From Lujinxingia vulgaris (GTDB lineage: Bacteria; Myxococcota_A; Bradymonadia; Bradymonadales; Bradymonadaceae): a stretch of DNA of 64,000 nucleotides. Positions 38,626 to 48,343 of the stretch are shown piece after piece. The position numbers and the translations under genes were made by a program. A model generated the notes under the pieces. That model did no database searches and was not told the origin of the DNA. It saw only the letters and a list, made by a program, of their open reading frames with translations. Positions within the stretch are counted from its first letter, which is position 1; every line of letters starts with the position of its first letter. The DNA lies in contig NZ_VOSL01000044.1 of the NCBI RefSeq assembly GCF_007997005.1, positions 62,001 through 126,000 on the forward strand. Reading direction: 5' to 3'.

Positions 38626-40014
38626 CTAGCGCGGGTCCGAGGGCAGATCGTCCTCGGACCGGGCGTCGTGGCTCGCGTCGTCCTGGCTGCCCTGTGCTTC
38701 CTCCGGGGAGGCGTCGGAGCTCTCGCCAGATGCGTCTTGCGACGCGGTGTCGCCGCCAGGGGCTTCGCTGGGGTGTTCCTGAGCGGATTGAGCTGTACTG
38801 CGCCCCGTTTCGGTGGCCGCGTCTTCGGTGGACGGGCGCTCGGGTTCGGTGGCATCCGGGGTGGGCGATGGCTCGTCGGGGAGCAGTTCATCGATCGCGA
38901 AGCGATGCGGTGCATCCTCGGGGAGAAGTTCCGCCAGGGTGACCCCTTCGTGAAAGGTGGGCGGGGTCGAGCCGTCTGGCGCTTGCGGGGAGCCGACCGC
39001 GAGGTGCGCGCCGCTGCGCCGCTCCTCCTCCTCTACGAACTGGTCGTCTTTGCGGTAGAACGCGAACACCGCGCCGTAGAACAAGACGCCCAGCACGCTG
39101 ATCGACGCCCACATCAGCACCTCGCCAGCGAAACGCAGGAGCGCCAGGGGGGCGGCGAGGGCAGGCCAGGTGATGGCTAAGTTCTGAACCATCAGCACGA
39201 CCCAGTAGAGCCCCAGCGGGACCAGCAAGAGGCCCAGCGCGTAGATGAAGAGGCGGTACATCGCCCAGAAATTCTCAAGGACGAAGGCCGCCGCCTCGAG
39301 CACCGCTTCGCCCAGGCCCAGATCGTCGATGATCATCGGCGCGCCGATGACTTCGAGGACCAGGCGAGTGAGCGCGAACCAGCTGATGATGAAGCTGACA
39401 GGGAGCGCCACGATCAGGGCTTTTCCGAAGGTCCCCAGGGCTGCGAACTCCGGGGAGGCAAAGGCGTTGGCCAGGCCTATCGCCACGGCTGCGGCGATGC
39501 AGATGGTGACCAGTCGCACGGCAAAGCGAAGCAGAAAGAGGGCGAAGACGTCCGGAAAGCGGCGCAGCGCGACGCGACCGAAGGTGCGCAGCTTCTCGAT
39601 GGGTTCATCACGCAGGCCGGCCGCCAGCATGCCCCAGATGCCGCCAGTGACCAGGGCTTCGAGCGCGGCGCCGAGGATGGCCACACAGAAGATCGCGCCG
39701 GTGATGCCGGCGATGAAGGCCGGGCTGGAGGCGATGGCCCCGAAGCGATCCAGCCACTGTGAGAGCGCCCCCCCGCCGGCGGCGAAGCGCTGGAGGTCGA
39801 GCGCCACGAGCGCGGCGACCACAGCCAGGAGCGCCAGATTTGCGGCGCGCCCCAGGAGGTCGGCGAGCATCTTCCAGGCGAAGACCCAGGGGTCGAGCTT
39901 TAAGATCTCCCAGGCGCGGCGGTAGAAGGGCAGCGGGTTAAAGGTCTTGCGTTTGACCCACTCCCAGGAGCGCACGGAGGCATCTTTGACGGTCTGGCGA
40001 GGATCGGTGACCAT
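38626..40014 (-). CDS. Multispanning membrane protein with acidic C-terminal tail
   Basis: 462 residues from the ATG at 40014. A basic N-terminus with several Trp (SWEWVKRKTFNPLPFYRRAWEILKLDPWVF) leads into about six or seven hydrophobic helices (residues of about 55-330). A hydrophilic cytoplasmic-type tail of about 130 residues rich in Glu, Asp, Ser and Pro ends the protein. I do not recognise a family. It is divergent from the SDR gene across 91 bp. Confidence 0.75.
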   Translation of the reverse strand: MVTDPRQTVKDASVRSWEWVKRKTFNPLPFYRRAWEILKLDPWVFAWKMLADLLGRAANLALLAVVAALVALDLQRFAAGGGALSQWLDRFGAIASSPAFIAGITGAIFCVAILGAALEALVTGGIWGMLAAGLRDEPIEKLRTFGRVALRRFPDVFALFLLRFAVRLVTICIAAAVAIGLANAFASPEFAALGTFGKALIVALPVSFIISWFALTRLVLEVIGAPMIIDDLGLGEAVLEAAAFVLENFWAMYRLFIYALGLLLVPLGLYWVVLMVQNLAITWPALAAPLALLRFAGEVLMWASISVLGVLFYGAVFAFYRKDDQFVEEEERRSGAHLAVGSPQAPDGSTPPTFHEGVTLAELLPEDAPHRFAIDELLPDEPSPTPDATEPERPSTEDAATETGRSTAQSAQEHPSEAPGGDTASQDASGESSDASPEEAQGSQDDASHDARSEDDLPSDPR

Positions 40015-40105
40015 GGCGCATCTCAAGAGACAAGGTTTGTGGCGCCTCATGGCGCGCAGCAGAGCGTGAGTTTTAACGTGTCAACGCGAAGAACAAAAGG
40101 ATGCG

Positions 40106-40933
40106 ATGATGGCTGAGGTCTTCGAGTCAAAGGTCATATGGATCACAGGGGGCGGGAGCGGCATCGGGGCGGCCCTGGCGCAGGAGTTTGGCCGGCAGGG
40201 CGCCCGCGTGGTGGTCAGCGGCCGCCGGATGGGCCCGCTGGAGGAGGTGGTCGCCGCGCTTGCCGGCCAGGGCGCAGAGGCGATGGCACTCGGTTGTGAC
40301 GTGACAAAGGTCGGCGAGCTGGAGTCGACCGTGGAGGCCATCGTCGAGCGCTTTGGCGGCCTGGATGTGGCGGTGGCCAACGCGGGGTTTTCGGTGGGCG
40401 GGAGGTTGGAGGCGCTCAACGCCAGTGAGTGGCGCCGCCAGTTTGATACGAACGTGACCGGGGCGGCGATGACGTTGCGCTACGCCCTGCCGCATCTGCA
40501 CGCAAGCACGGGAAGGGCGGTGCTGATGGGCAGCGTGGCCGGGACGTTGGGGATTCCGGGAAACGCGGCCTACTGCGCCTCGAAGTTCGCCGTCCGTGGC
40601 ATGGCCCAGTCGCTCAGCGCCGAGCTCGCCGGCACCGGCGTAAGCTGCACGCTCTTGCAGCCGGGGTTTGTGCACAGCGACATCAACCGCGTGGATAACC
40701 AGAACCAGGTTCATGAGGACTGGGAAGATCGCCGACCAACGCAGCTGATGTGGCCTGCCGATAAGGCCGCGCGTCAGATGCTGAAAGCGATCGCCGCGCG
40801 CAAACGCGAGGCCGTGATCACCGGTCATGGCAAGATCGCCACGTTTCTGGCCTACCACACCCCCGGCCTCACGCAGGCGGTGCTGGCGAAGGCCGGGGAG
40901 CGGTTGCGACCGAAGCATCATCACGAAGATTGA
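40106..40933 (+). CDS. Short-chain dehydrogenase/reductase (SDR)
   Basis: 275 residues. Classical SDR motifs are TGGGSGIG (14-21, NAD(P) binding), CDVT (64-67), NAG (92-94) and the catalytic Ser143, Tyr156 and Lys160 (YCASK). The Arg pair after strand 2 (SGRR) favours NADPH. The His/Lys-rich C-terminus is unusual. AAAAGGA at 40095-40101 serves the ATG at 40106 or 40109. The substrate cannot be told; the shape fits ketone or 3-oxoacyl reduction in lipid metabolism. Confidence 0.9.
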   Translation: MMAEVFESKVIWITGGGSGIGAALAQEFGRQGARVVVSGRRMGPLEEVVAALAGQGAEAMALGCDVTKVGELESTVEAIVERFGGLDVAVANAGFSVGGRLEALNASEWRRQFDTNVTGAAMTLRYALPHLHASTGRAVLMGSVAGTLGIPGNAAYCASKFAVRGMAQSLSAELAGTGVSCTLLQPGFVHSDINRVDNQNQVHEDWEDRRPTQLMWPADKAARQMLKAIAARKREAVITGHGKIATFLAYHTPGLTQAVLAKAGERLRPKHHHED

Positions 40934-40942
40934 GCCGGTTGT

Positions 40943-42391
40943 TCAGGGATGTCCCGGATCGTGGGGCACGCTGCCGCGGGGGGCGCGGAAGAACATAAAA
41001 GGGGAGTAGCGCAACAGGTTGGAGACGCGGGAGGTGTAGATGTCGGCGTAGCGCTCCACCTGGCGGGTGAGGTGACTCTTATCGTTGCCGGTGCGCATCA
41101 GGTAGCCCCAGGTGGGGTTAAAGGCGACGCCGTCTTCGATGACCAGGGGGGCGAGCTTGCTGTCGAGGTCGACGAGCTGCTCGCGGATGCGCGACATCTC
41201 GGCTTCCAGGGCTTCCGGGTCGGCGTCGGTCTGGGGACCGTAGCCCTGTCGCAGGCGCTGCAGGGCCAGGCGGCGGGTGGAGAAGTCGTCTTCGAGTTTG
41301 ACCTTCTCGAGCATCATGCGGCGGATCTCGACCTGGTTCTCGGCGGCGGCCTCGATGGCGCAGAGTTCCTGTTCGAGCTCACGCATCACCAGGGCGGTGC
41401 GCCAGCGCAGCACGCTCTTGGTGACGTTGACGTCGGCGAAGAGGTGGTCGCCCACGTAGAGGATCTCATCGCCGGACATGCCCAGCGCGCCTTCGACATC
41501 CGAGGCGCTGCCTCCGAGGTAGGCGCGGCCTTCTTCGAGCTTGCCGACCCAGGGCTTGAGCAGCCCCTCGTCGTTGACCACCTCGAAAATGGGGGCCGAG
41601 CCGGAGAAGAACGCCGGCTTACGCGCGGAGACGACCACCAGGTCAAAGATCTCGCGCCAGGTCACGCCATCGGGGAGGAAGGGGTCGATGGTGTAGTTGA
41701 GCATGAAGAGGGTGTAGGCCCACTCCGAGTTGGTGATGAGCACAAGCTTCTTGCCGGCGTTTCGTTGGTCGAGCAGCGTGAGGGGAACCTCGGGGTCGCG
41801 ATCGACGTAGACCTCGGGGTTGGCCATGATCTCGGCCTTGAGCTCCCCCTCGATATGCGCGGCGTCCAGGACCTCCTGAACGCGCCAGTAGAGGTCGGCG
41901 TAGCCGAGCACTTCCGGGAGCACGCCGCGGTCAAGCAGGTCGACGAGCTGGGCGTACATCACCCCGGCCGAGATCGAGAAGAAGGTGTTGAGGAAGACCC
42001 AGCGGGAGTGATCGTTAAGGTCGACCAGGGTGCGGGTGTAGGCCTCGCGCATTTCGGCGTAGGGGATGATCTCGGTGCCGTGGGCGGCGCGCCAGACATA
42101 GCCGAAGCGGTTGGCTTTGACGACGTTACCCAGCTTCAGGTCGATGACCAGGCCACGGCTGACCCAGTTTGAGTCGAAGTGCAGATCTTCGACGGGCCAG
42201 CCGGCGGCGAGCAGGCGTAACTTGATGTGCTCGTAGGCGCGGCCCTCCCAGGCGTCGACGTGGTAATGGACCAGGGTGTAGTCCATGTCGTAGCCGATGG
42301 CCTTGATCGAGCGCATGTTGAGCGTGCGGTTGCAGAAGACGCCGCGCTGAGGTTCGACGTCGGGGTAGGCTTCAAAGATACCAAAAGTCAT
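40943..42391 (-). CDS. HAD-IG family 5'-nucleotidase
   Basis: 482 residues. The HAD motif I is YDMDYTLVHY (about 34-43), motif II is LVLITNSEW and motif IV is YVGDHLFADV, with the long cap and C-terminal helical region of the HAD-IG/NT5C2-like (cytosolic purine 5'-nucleotidase) family. It probably dephosphorylates purine nucleotides such as IMP or GMP in the cytoplasm. It converges with the SDR gene, 9 nt apart, with no terminator visible between them. Confidence 0.88.
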   Translation of the reverse strand: MTFGIFEAYPDVEPQRGVFCNRTLNMRSIKAIGYDMDYTLVHYHVDAWEGRAYEHIKLRLLAAGWPVEDLHFDSNWVSRGLVIDLKLGNVVKANRFGYVWRAAHGTEIIPYAEMREAYTRTLVDLNDHSRWVFLNTFFSISAGVMYAQLVDLLDRGVLPEVLGYADLYWRVQEVLDAAHIEGELKAEIMANPEVYVDRDPEVPLTLLDQRNAGKKLVLITNSEWAYTLFMLNYTIDPFLPDGVTWREIFDLVVVSARKPAFFSGSAPIFEVVNDEGLLKPWVGKLEEGRAYLGGSASDVEGALGMSGDEILYVGDHLFADVNVTKSVLRWRTALVMRELEQELCAIEAAAENQVEIRRMMLEKVKLEDDFSTRRLALQRLRQGYGPQTDADPEALEAEMSRIREQLVDLDSKLAPLVIEDGVAFNPTWGYLMRTGNDKSHLTRQVERYADIYTSRVSNLLRYSPFMFFRAPRGSVPHDPGHP

Positions 42392-42441
42392 AGGGGTGCT
42401 CCCGGGAGGCGCCGGCGCGGGTTGGCCGGCGTCGCAGCCCG

Positions 42442-45400
42442 TTAAAGGGGGTTGTCATAATCTTGTTTATCAAAGAACTCGCAGCCGGCCATCGACATCT
42501 CTTCGAGGCAGTGGTCATCGGAGATGCTCTGACCGCCGGTGGCGAGGAACCACCCCACCTGGTTGGTGAGGAAGGTGTGGATATCGAACGCCGCGTCGGG
42601 GTTAGGCGCGTTGAAGGTGTGGGTGCCTCGGGGATCGAGGTAGCCCAGGCGCAGCGCGCTGATGCCGGAGTCGGTCTGCAGGGTCGCGCGGAGGGGTTCT
42701 TCGGCGACGGGCTTGGGATCGTCGTTATCGGGCTGGTCGGTGCGTCGCCACTTGCCCTCGTCGAGGTTGTCCGGGTCGAAGAGGGTGTCGGGGTGGGAGG
42801 GGAAGCGGTTGAGTGTGGCGATGCCCTCGTAGACGAAGTTCTCAATGAGGAACTGATTCTCGGGCATCCCGTAGCGAGGATCTTCCGCGAGCGTTTCGAG
42901 CACGCCGTTGGCGCGGGCGATGGCGAGCGCGGCGTTGATGGGGACGACCTGGTCACCCAGGGTTCCGATGGTCAGGAAGTTGGTATCGCCCGACTGAAAC
43001 GCTTCGCGCTCGTAGGGGTAGCGCAGCGCGTTGCCGACGAAATGGGAGGCGAACACGGCGGGGTCGGCCTGCTCCAGGAGCATCTGTGAGAGCCCCATGA
43101 AGCTGCGAAAACGCGGGGTCTGACGGCGCAGTCCCCAGCCCTCGGCCGGGGCGGCCAGAGGTGCGCCCGCCGGGAAATAGAGGTTCTGGGAGGTGTAGGT
43201 GTAGCCGAGCTTATCGATGCTGTGCTTGAGCTCTCCGTCGCCGCTATAGACTTCGATGACAATGGGGTCGCCCAGGCGCGTGGGATCCTCGACGACGCGG
43301 TGCTCAAAGAGGCGGGCGCGCTCCGGGTCGCTCTCAGAGACGCGCTGAAGATCAAAGGCGGAGAAGCAGCCGGCGAGGGGCTCGCAGGTGTCGTCTTCGC
43401 TGCAGTATTGGCCGGCGTCGCAGTTGTTGCGGCCGCAGGTCTGAACTTCTTTACACCCCATCAGGTCTTCGTAGACGCCGATCTGGTTGTCGAAGCCGAT
43501 GAGCGCGCGGCGGGCCGAGGCGCTGAGCGCGTCGGCGGCGATGCCCACGCGGAAGGTTCCCTCGCGCACGTAGGTCTGCGCGTAGGCCTCGTCGTCGGGG
43601 ACGTTGGGATTGGCCTCGCGGGTGAGGTTTCGCACCACCACGCGGTCGCCATCTTCGAGGGCTGGCAGAAGCGCGATGGGTGACGAGACGGAGCTGTCGC
43701 CCTGAGGAAAGAGCCAGTCGAGCCGGGTGCGGGCGCCGTCTTCGACCGGGCGGCCGATCACCAGCGGTCCCATCATGCGCAGAATCACGCCATTGCGCAC
43801 ATTGCCGATGGTGGTGCGGGTGGCGATGTCGAGAAGCCCACCGCCGCCGGCGTTGGAGGCGCCGGCGACGATGGTCGGCTCGATACCGGAGAGCACCGTG
43901 GCCTGGATGCCCCCCAGGGAGGTGCCCCAGGCGGCGTAGGGGCGATCGCCGCCGAAGTCGACGGTGCCGTCGCCGTTGAAGTCACCTAGAAGTTCGATGT
44001 TGCCGTCGCCATCCTGGTCCGGGCTGGCGAGGAGCTCGGGGAGGCGGCGGGCGAAGTCGCTCTCGGGGTCGGCGGCCTCAAAGCGGCGCTGGCCATCAAA
44101 GCTGCGCAGGATGCGGATGAGCTGCATTTGATCGATGGTCGTCTGGCGAATCATGTCGCGGGAGTGCAGCACGTCGGCCGAGAAGTAGTCGGCCCCGGAG
44201 TCGGTGGCGCCGTCGTTGTTAATGTCGCGCGCGCGGTGCAGGCCGATGACGCTGGCGAGGTTGTCGAGCCCTTCGCTCTCGCCAACGCCCTCGAGAAGTC
44301 CACGGAATTCGGCGGGGACCTCCAGGCCGTGGCCGGCGGCGTCGATGGTGCAGGTGGCGAAGCCAAACTTCGCCATCGCGCCGGCGAAGGCCAACATCTC
44401 AAAACGCGTCGAGCCGATGGCGTGGCTGTAGATGATCACGGGGAAGGGGGCCTGCCGGGAGCCCTCAGAGGTGGGCACCGTGCAGATGAAATGAACTTCG
44501 GCCGGGCGAACCTCGGCGCGGCCTCGCGCCAGGTCGATCTGAAAGAGCGCGTCGTCGTTGGCCTCATTGCCCTGCCGCGCGAGCCCTTTTGGATCGATCA
44601 GGAAGTGCGGCGAGAGGTAGGTGCCGCTGACGACGTAGTCGACGTCCTCGAAGGCTTCTTCGATGGCGCGGGTACCGGCCGGTCCGAGCTGCTCGCTGGC
44701 CAGAGGCACGATGAAGGAGAGGAGTGCGTCGAGCTTAAAGGTCATGGGCTCGGACGCGTCGGGGGATTTGACATTGTGAACCGCCAGAAACTCGGCGGGG
44801 AAGCGCTCTGAGAGCCAGGCCAGAGGTCCGTGTCCATAAAGGCCGGCGCGCACGCCCTCCAGAACCTCGGTGGGCACCTGGGTGGTGAAGCTCCAGGCGA
44901 AGCGAAGTTGGCTTAGATCCTCATCGAAGCGTTCGGGGAAGCGCTCGGGGAGAAGCTCGCGCAGGGGCTCCAGCGCCTGGCTCTGGTCGAGATGGTTGAC
45001 GCTCTCAAAGGGGCTGTCGATGGCGCGGCCGTCTTCGCCGGTGAGCGCGTCGGTGAGCACGACGGCGTAGGTGGTGCCGGGCTCCAGCGGGTTAACCGGC
45101 CGAAGAATCAGCGTGTTCGTCTCGCGCTCATAGAAGTCCAGCACTTCGCGAAACGCGAGCGGGTCGCCCTCCGGGGTGCGGGTGTTGGGACGGTCAAGCT
45201 CACCGTCATCGTCGGTGTCATCCTCCCAGGTAAACTCACCACCGGGGCCGGTGGCCTGCTCGGCGGTCTCCTCGAAGAGCAGGTTGCGATCGTCGGCGCG
45301 CGGGTCGAGTAAGAAGTAGTTGTTGGCGCGCTCCAGGGTAATGGGGAAGTTCCCAAGGCCCATATCCAGCAGCACCACCTCGCCGAAGTTGGCGCTGTCG

Positions 45401-45816
45401 CGATCGACGTTGACCAGATAGACGGCGTCGTCGGCGAAGTCGGGGGTGAGCTGTTGATGGCGTGTGACGAGGTTCGCGACGTCGAGGGGAGCGTCGAAGG
45501 AGACGTGCATCGGCGCGAAGACGGCGAAGCCTGTCTGCTCGTTGATGGCGTTGCGGACCTTGGCCTCGGCGGCGCTGGCTGCCAGCGTGGAGACGTTGAG
45601 GCGTTTGCCGGTGGGGCTTGAGGCGTCGGCGCGGGTGGCCAGGTCGTTGGGGAAGGGGATATCGGGGAAGGGCCGCTCATCGAGGTCGAAGTCGACCCGG
45701 GGGCCTCCCGAAGGGCTGGCCTCACCCAGCCCCAGGACGGGGGCGTTGGTGGGCCAGCAGGCCGCGCTCAGGCTGAGCGCGGCCAGTGCGAGTAGCGTTG
45801 AAGGGGTGCGAAGCAC
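42442..45816 (-). CDS. Large alpha/beta-hydrolase (lipase-like) lipoprotein with calcium loops
   Basis: 1124 residues. The lipobox is SAAC (Cys about 20). The N-terminal third carries PFPNDLATR and VxLTDALTGEDGR-type features seen in bacterial virulence-factor lipases (an Ig-like N-terminal domain). The hydrolase core has VIIYSHAIGST (oxyanion side), TIDAAGHG and the nucleophile elbow GTSLGG. Four Asp-rich loops resemble EF-hand or dockerin calcium sites: DDTDDDGELD, DINNDGATD, DQDGDGNIE and DFNGDGTVD. A Cys-rich segment (CKEVQTCGRNNCDAGQYC) lies after about residue 760. It is probably a surface esterase or lipase acting on external lipids. Confidence 0.82.
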   Translation of the reverse strand: MLRTPSTLLALAALSLSAACWPTNAPVLGLGEASPSGGPRVDFDLDERPFPDIPFPNDLATRADASSPTGKRLNVSTLAASAAEAKVRNAINEQTGFAVFAPMHVSFDAPLDVANLVTRHQQLTPDFADDAVYLVNVDRDSANFGEVVLLDMGLGNFPITLERANNYFLLDPRADDRNLLFEETAEQATGPGGEFTWEDDTDDDGELDRPNTRTPEGDPLAFREVLDFYERETNTLILRPVNPLEPGTTYAVVLTDALTGEDGRAIDSPFESVNHLDQSQALEPLRELLPERFPERFDEDLSQLRFAWSFTTQVPTEVLEGVRAGLYGHGPLAWLSERFPAEFLAVHNVKSPDASEPMTFKLDALLSFIVPLASEQLGPAGTRAIEEAFEDVDYVVSGTYLSPHFLIDPKGLARQGNEANDDALFQIDLARGRAEVRPAEVHFICTVPTSEGSRQAPFPVIIYSHAIGSTRFEMLAFAGAMAKFGFATCTIDAAGHGLEVPAEFRGLLEGVGESEGLDNLASVIGLHRARDINNDGATDSGADYFSADVLHSRDMIRQTTIDQMQLIRILRSFDGQRRFEAADPESDFARRLPELLASPDQDGDGNIELLGDFNGDGTVDFGGDRPYAAWGTSLGGIQATVLSGIEPTIVAGASNAGGGGLLDIATRTTIGNVRNGVILRMMGPLVIGRPVEDGARTRLDWLFPQGDSSVSSPIALLPALEDGDRVVVRNLTREANPNVPDDEAYAQTYVREGTFRVGIAADALSASARRALIGFDNQIGVYEDLMGCKEVQTCGRNNCDAGQYCSEDDTCEPLAGCFSAFDLQRVSESDPERARLFEHRVVEDPTRLGDPIVIEVYSGDGELKHSIDKLGYTYTSQNLYFPAGAPLAAPAEGWGLRRQTPRFRSFMGLSQMLLEQADPAVFASHFVGNALRYPYEREAFQSGDTNFLTIGTLGDQVVPINAALAIARANGVLETLAEDPRYGMPENQFLIENFVYEGIATLNRFPSHPDTLFDPDNLDEGKWRRTDQPDNDDPKPVAEEPLRATLQTDSGISALRLGYLDPRGTHTFNAPNPDAAFDIHTFLTNQVGWFLATGGQSISDDHCLEEMSMAGCEFFDKQDYDNPL

Positions 45817-45855
45817 GTCTCTCTCCCGAGTGTCGCGTCGGGAGCGTCCCGGCGC

Positions 45856-46470
45856 TTACTTGCCAAAGTGTTCCTGGTAGTCGGCCATGGCCGCACGCAC
45901 CAGCTTTTGCGCGTGGGCGGCGCCGTAGATGGTATCGACCTGGACGTTGGATGTCGTCTCACCAGGGACCATCTTGTAGGTCAGGAAATAATGGCGCAAG
46001 CGCTCGATAAGAACTTCGGGAACATCGCCGATGTCGCGGGCGTCGGCCCAGACGGTGTCGTTCTCAAGGACTGCCACGATCTTATCGTCGGCTTCGCCAT
46101 GATCCACCATATGCAGGCCACCGATGACGCGACAGCTGACCAGAAGCTCGACGCGGGTGATGGGGCGCTCGCTGAGCACGCAGATGTCGAGCGGATCGAG
46201 GTCCCCTTCATCGGTGGTCAGCGAGAGCTCGCCCACGCGGTCGGCGCAGTAGGTGCGCGGGATGAAGCCGTAGAGGGTCGGCGGCTGCGAGGAGAAGCGC
46301 TGGGGACGGTCGACCCGAAGGTAGCCGGTCTCTTTGTCGATCTCGTATTTGACCGAATCAAAGGGGGTCAGCTCGATGTAGGCGTTGACGACCTCGGGGG
46401 CGTTCTCACCCACGGTGAGACCATGCCAGGGGTGGGGACGAAACTGGTGAAAGTCGGGGTGCTTGCTCAT
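45856..46470 (-). CDS. ppa: Inorganic pyrophosphatase, family I
   Basis: 204 residues. The signature [12 protein letters not shown] contains the three metal-binding Asp residues. YGFIPRTY and the KYEIDKETG substrate-side Lys/Glu residues are also present, as is [11 protein letters not shown]. It hydrolyses pyrophosphate in the cytoplasm and drives biosynthesis. AGGAT lies about 6 nt before the ATG. Confidence 0.95.
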   Translation of the reverse strand: MSKHPDFHQFRPHPWHGLTVGENAPEVVNAYIELTPFDSVKYEIDKETGYLRVDRPQRFSSQPPTLYGFIPRTYCADRVGELSLTTDEGDLDPLDICVLSERPITRVELLVSCRVIGGLHMVDHGEADDKIVAVLENDTVWADARDIGDVPEVLIERLRHYFLTYKMVPGETTSNVQVDTIYGAAHAQKLVRAAMADYQEHFGK

Positions 46471-46572
46471 TCTGATATCCTAGAGTCAGGTTGCGTCGCG
46501 ATTTCGAGCGCGGCGATGGTGGACGCCTCCCTCAAAGGTGTCAAGGTCTGCGGGGCGGATCTTCGCATCAAA

Positions 46573-47193
46573 TCAGGCGTTGACGGTCGCCAGGTAGCTC
46601 GCCGCGATGGGGAGTGAGCAGTTGCCCAGGGTCAGGGGGACGACGATCTTGCGGAAACGGTAGCCGGCCATGGCCAGCGGAGCGGTCAGCAGGTTGTTGG
46701 CAAAGGGGGAGAAGCCGACATAGAGGAAGATAAAGATCTGCAGGAAGATCTCCGGCTTGGTTTGAAGCCACTGCCAGACGCGCTCCATCCAGTTCTCCAA
46801 CCATCGGGGCATCACGCTCTGGGCGGTGACGCCGAAATAGAAAAAGAGGGCGTCGCCAAGGGTCAACCCGATAGCCACCAGGGGGATCAGGATGACGAGG
46901 TTCACCTCGGTGGTCGCCATGGCGTAGACCGCCGGGTAGGTGGAGAAGGGGGTGACGGAGCCCAGCGCGCCGAAGACCGAGATCAAGAAGCCGACCAGAT
47001 AGCTGTTCTCGACGCCCATCCACGCGATGACGGCCTCGGGCTCGGTGTAGATGAAGAAGAGCGTCCAACCGACCACAAGGAGCAGCGCGACGATGAAGAT
47101 CGCGACTTGCTTGCGTGTGCGTGCCGGACGCGACGAGCGCTCCGCGGAAGGATCTGGCGAGTCGGACTCGGTCTGGGGGCCGGGCTCAGGCAT
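46573..47193 (-). CDS. VTT/DedA-like membrane protein
   Basis: 206 residues with a charged N-terminal 28 residues, then about five hydrophobic segments. TLGDALFFYFG and the GFSPFANNLLTAPLAMAGYR region with its re-entrant-like Pro match the VTT (SNARE-associated/DedA) pattern of lipid-flippase-like proteins. The C-terminus is VPLTLGNCSLPIAASYLA. The exact subfamily is uncertain. It stands between ppa and a DUF4287-SRPBCC gene on the same strand. Confidence 0.75.
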   Translation of the reverse strand: MPEPGPQTESDSPDPSAERSSRPARTRKQVAIFIVALLLVVGWTLFFIYTEPEAVIAWMGVENSYLVGFLISVFGALGSVTPFSTYPAVYAMATTEVNLVILIPLVAIGLTLGDALFFYFGVTAQSVMPRWLENWMERVWQWLQTKPEIFLQIFIFLYVGFSPFANNLLTAPLAMAGYRFRKIVVPLTLGNCSLPIAASYLATVNA

Positions 47194-47233
47194 ACATCAT
47201 CATCGGAAACGGCACGTCATGTGGCGAAGAGGT

Positions 47234-47851
47234 TCAGCGCGATGGGCTCTCACGAGCAATGGTGTGGAGCGCTTTGAGCGCGTCGGCCCAGCGTGAGCGG
47301 GCTTCTTCTCGCGCCTGTGCGTCGGGGAGGTTCTCATGGGAAAAGGCGATCGTTCCCTTGCCCGAGCTGCTGGTCTGGACCCAGGCGATGACCACCTGTG
47401 TTGGGTCATGTTGTGGTGGGTTCCAGCCCAGCCGAATGCTCTCGCCGGGGCGGATACGGCGGACCTCGACGCGCAGGCCCTTATCGAGCGCAAAGGCCTG
47501 CCCTTCCTTAAGGGATTGAGGCGCGCCCGCCCCCAGCCATGCAGCGAGCCCCTCGGCGGAGGTCAGCAGCTCCCAGGCCCGGGACGCGTCGGGGAGGAAG
47601 GTCTTTTGCTTGCTGATCTGAAAGCCGCGGGTGGTCTCTCCGACTGCCCGCATCCCGCGGGCGCGCTCGTAGGCCACGGTGATGGACTGCGCCCACCAGC
47701 CCGAGACCCCTTCGCGGGTATGCAGGTGGTGGGCGATGTCTTTGTGGCTCATTGAGGTGGCATCCAGCGCGTCAAGACGGTCAAACCAGTGGCTCCAGGC
47801 GTGGCCGGTGGCCTTCTGGACCGCATCGTCGCTCATCTTCGGTGAAGTCAT
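47234..47851 (-). CDS. DUF4287-SRPBCC two-domain protein
   Basis: 205 residues. The N-terminal 70 residues (GHAWSHWFDRLD, SHKDIAHHLHTREGVSGWWAQSITVAYERARG) match the DUF4287 pattern. The C-terminal 130 residues resemble an SRPBCC/AHSA1 hydrophobic-ligand domain (ISKQKTFLPDASRAWELLTS, then IRLGWNPP and VVIAWVQ). Such fusions occur in soil and marine bacteria; the ligand is unknown. GAGAG lies 5 nt before the ATG. No signal peptide. Confidence 0.8.
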   Translation of the reverse strand: MTSPKMSDDAVQKATGHAWSHWFDRLDALDATSMSHKDIAHHLHTREGVSGWWAQSITVAYERARGMRAVGETTRGFQISKQKTFLPDASRAWELLTSAEGLAAWLGAGAPQSLKEGQAFALDKGLRVEVRRIRPGESIRLGWNPPQHDPTQVVIAWVQTSSSGKGTIAFSHENLPDAQAREEARSRWADALKALHTIARESPSR

Positions 47852-47894
47852 GGCGTCTCTCGGGGCGCGTGTGTCGGGAGTCAGGCGCGAGGCA

Positions 47895-48245
47895 TCACTT
47901 TAGCAGACGCAGCACATCTTCCGGTGGCCGGCCGATCGCGGCGTCGGCGCCGGTGATCACGACCGGACGTTCGATAAGTTTGGGATGGGCGGCCATCGCG
48001 TCGATGAGAGCCTCGTCGTTGGCGTCAGCGAGGTTGAGCTCTTTGAAGAGGGACTCTTTCTTGCGCACAAGCTCGCCCGCCTTGAGCCCGAGCTTGCCCA
48101 GCACGTCACGGATCTCGCTGGCTGACGGTGCGTCGTCGAGGTAGCGCCGCACGTCGATTGTGGCTCCACGCTCTTCGAGCAGGGCCAGGGTCTGTCGTGA
48201 TTTGCTGCAGCGAGGGTTGTGCCAGATGGTCATCGTCGTGGTCAT
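47895..48245 (-). CDS. arsC: ArsC-family arsenate reductase (glutaredoxin type)
   Basis: 116 residues from the ATG at 48245, with GGGAG 6 nt upstream. The thioredoxin-like fold has the active Cys in HNPRCSKSR, followed by RRYLDD and LIERPVVI, where the Arg residues bind arsenate in ArsC. No other ars genes are nearby, so it may be a housekeeping ArsC/YffB-type reductase. Confidence 0.9.
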   Translation of the reverse strand: MTTTMTIWHNPRCSKSRQTLALLEERGATIDVRRYLDDAPSASEIRDVLGKLGLKAGELVRKKESLFKELNLADANDEALIDAMAAHPKLIERPVVITGADAAIGRPPEDVLRLLK

Positions 48246-48343
48246 CGCGTGCTCCCGTAAAGATCGTATGGGCCTCGGTTCAGGAGGCCCGATCGTTACC
48301 CGAGATCCAGCCCGAGGGGCAAGCAGGGCGTCGTCGCGCCGGC

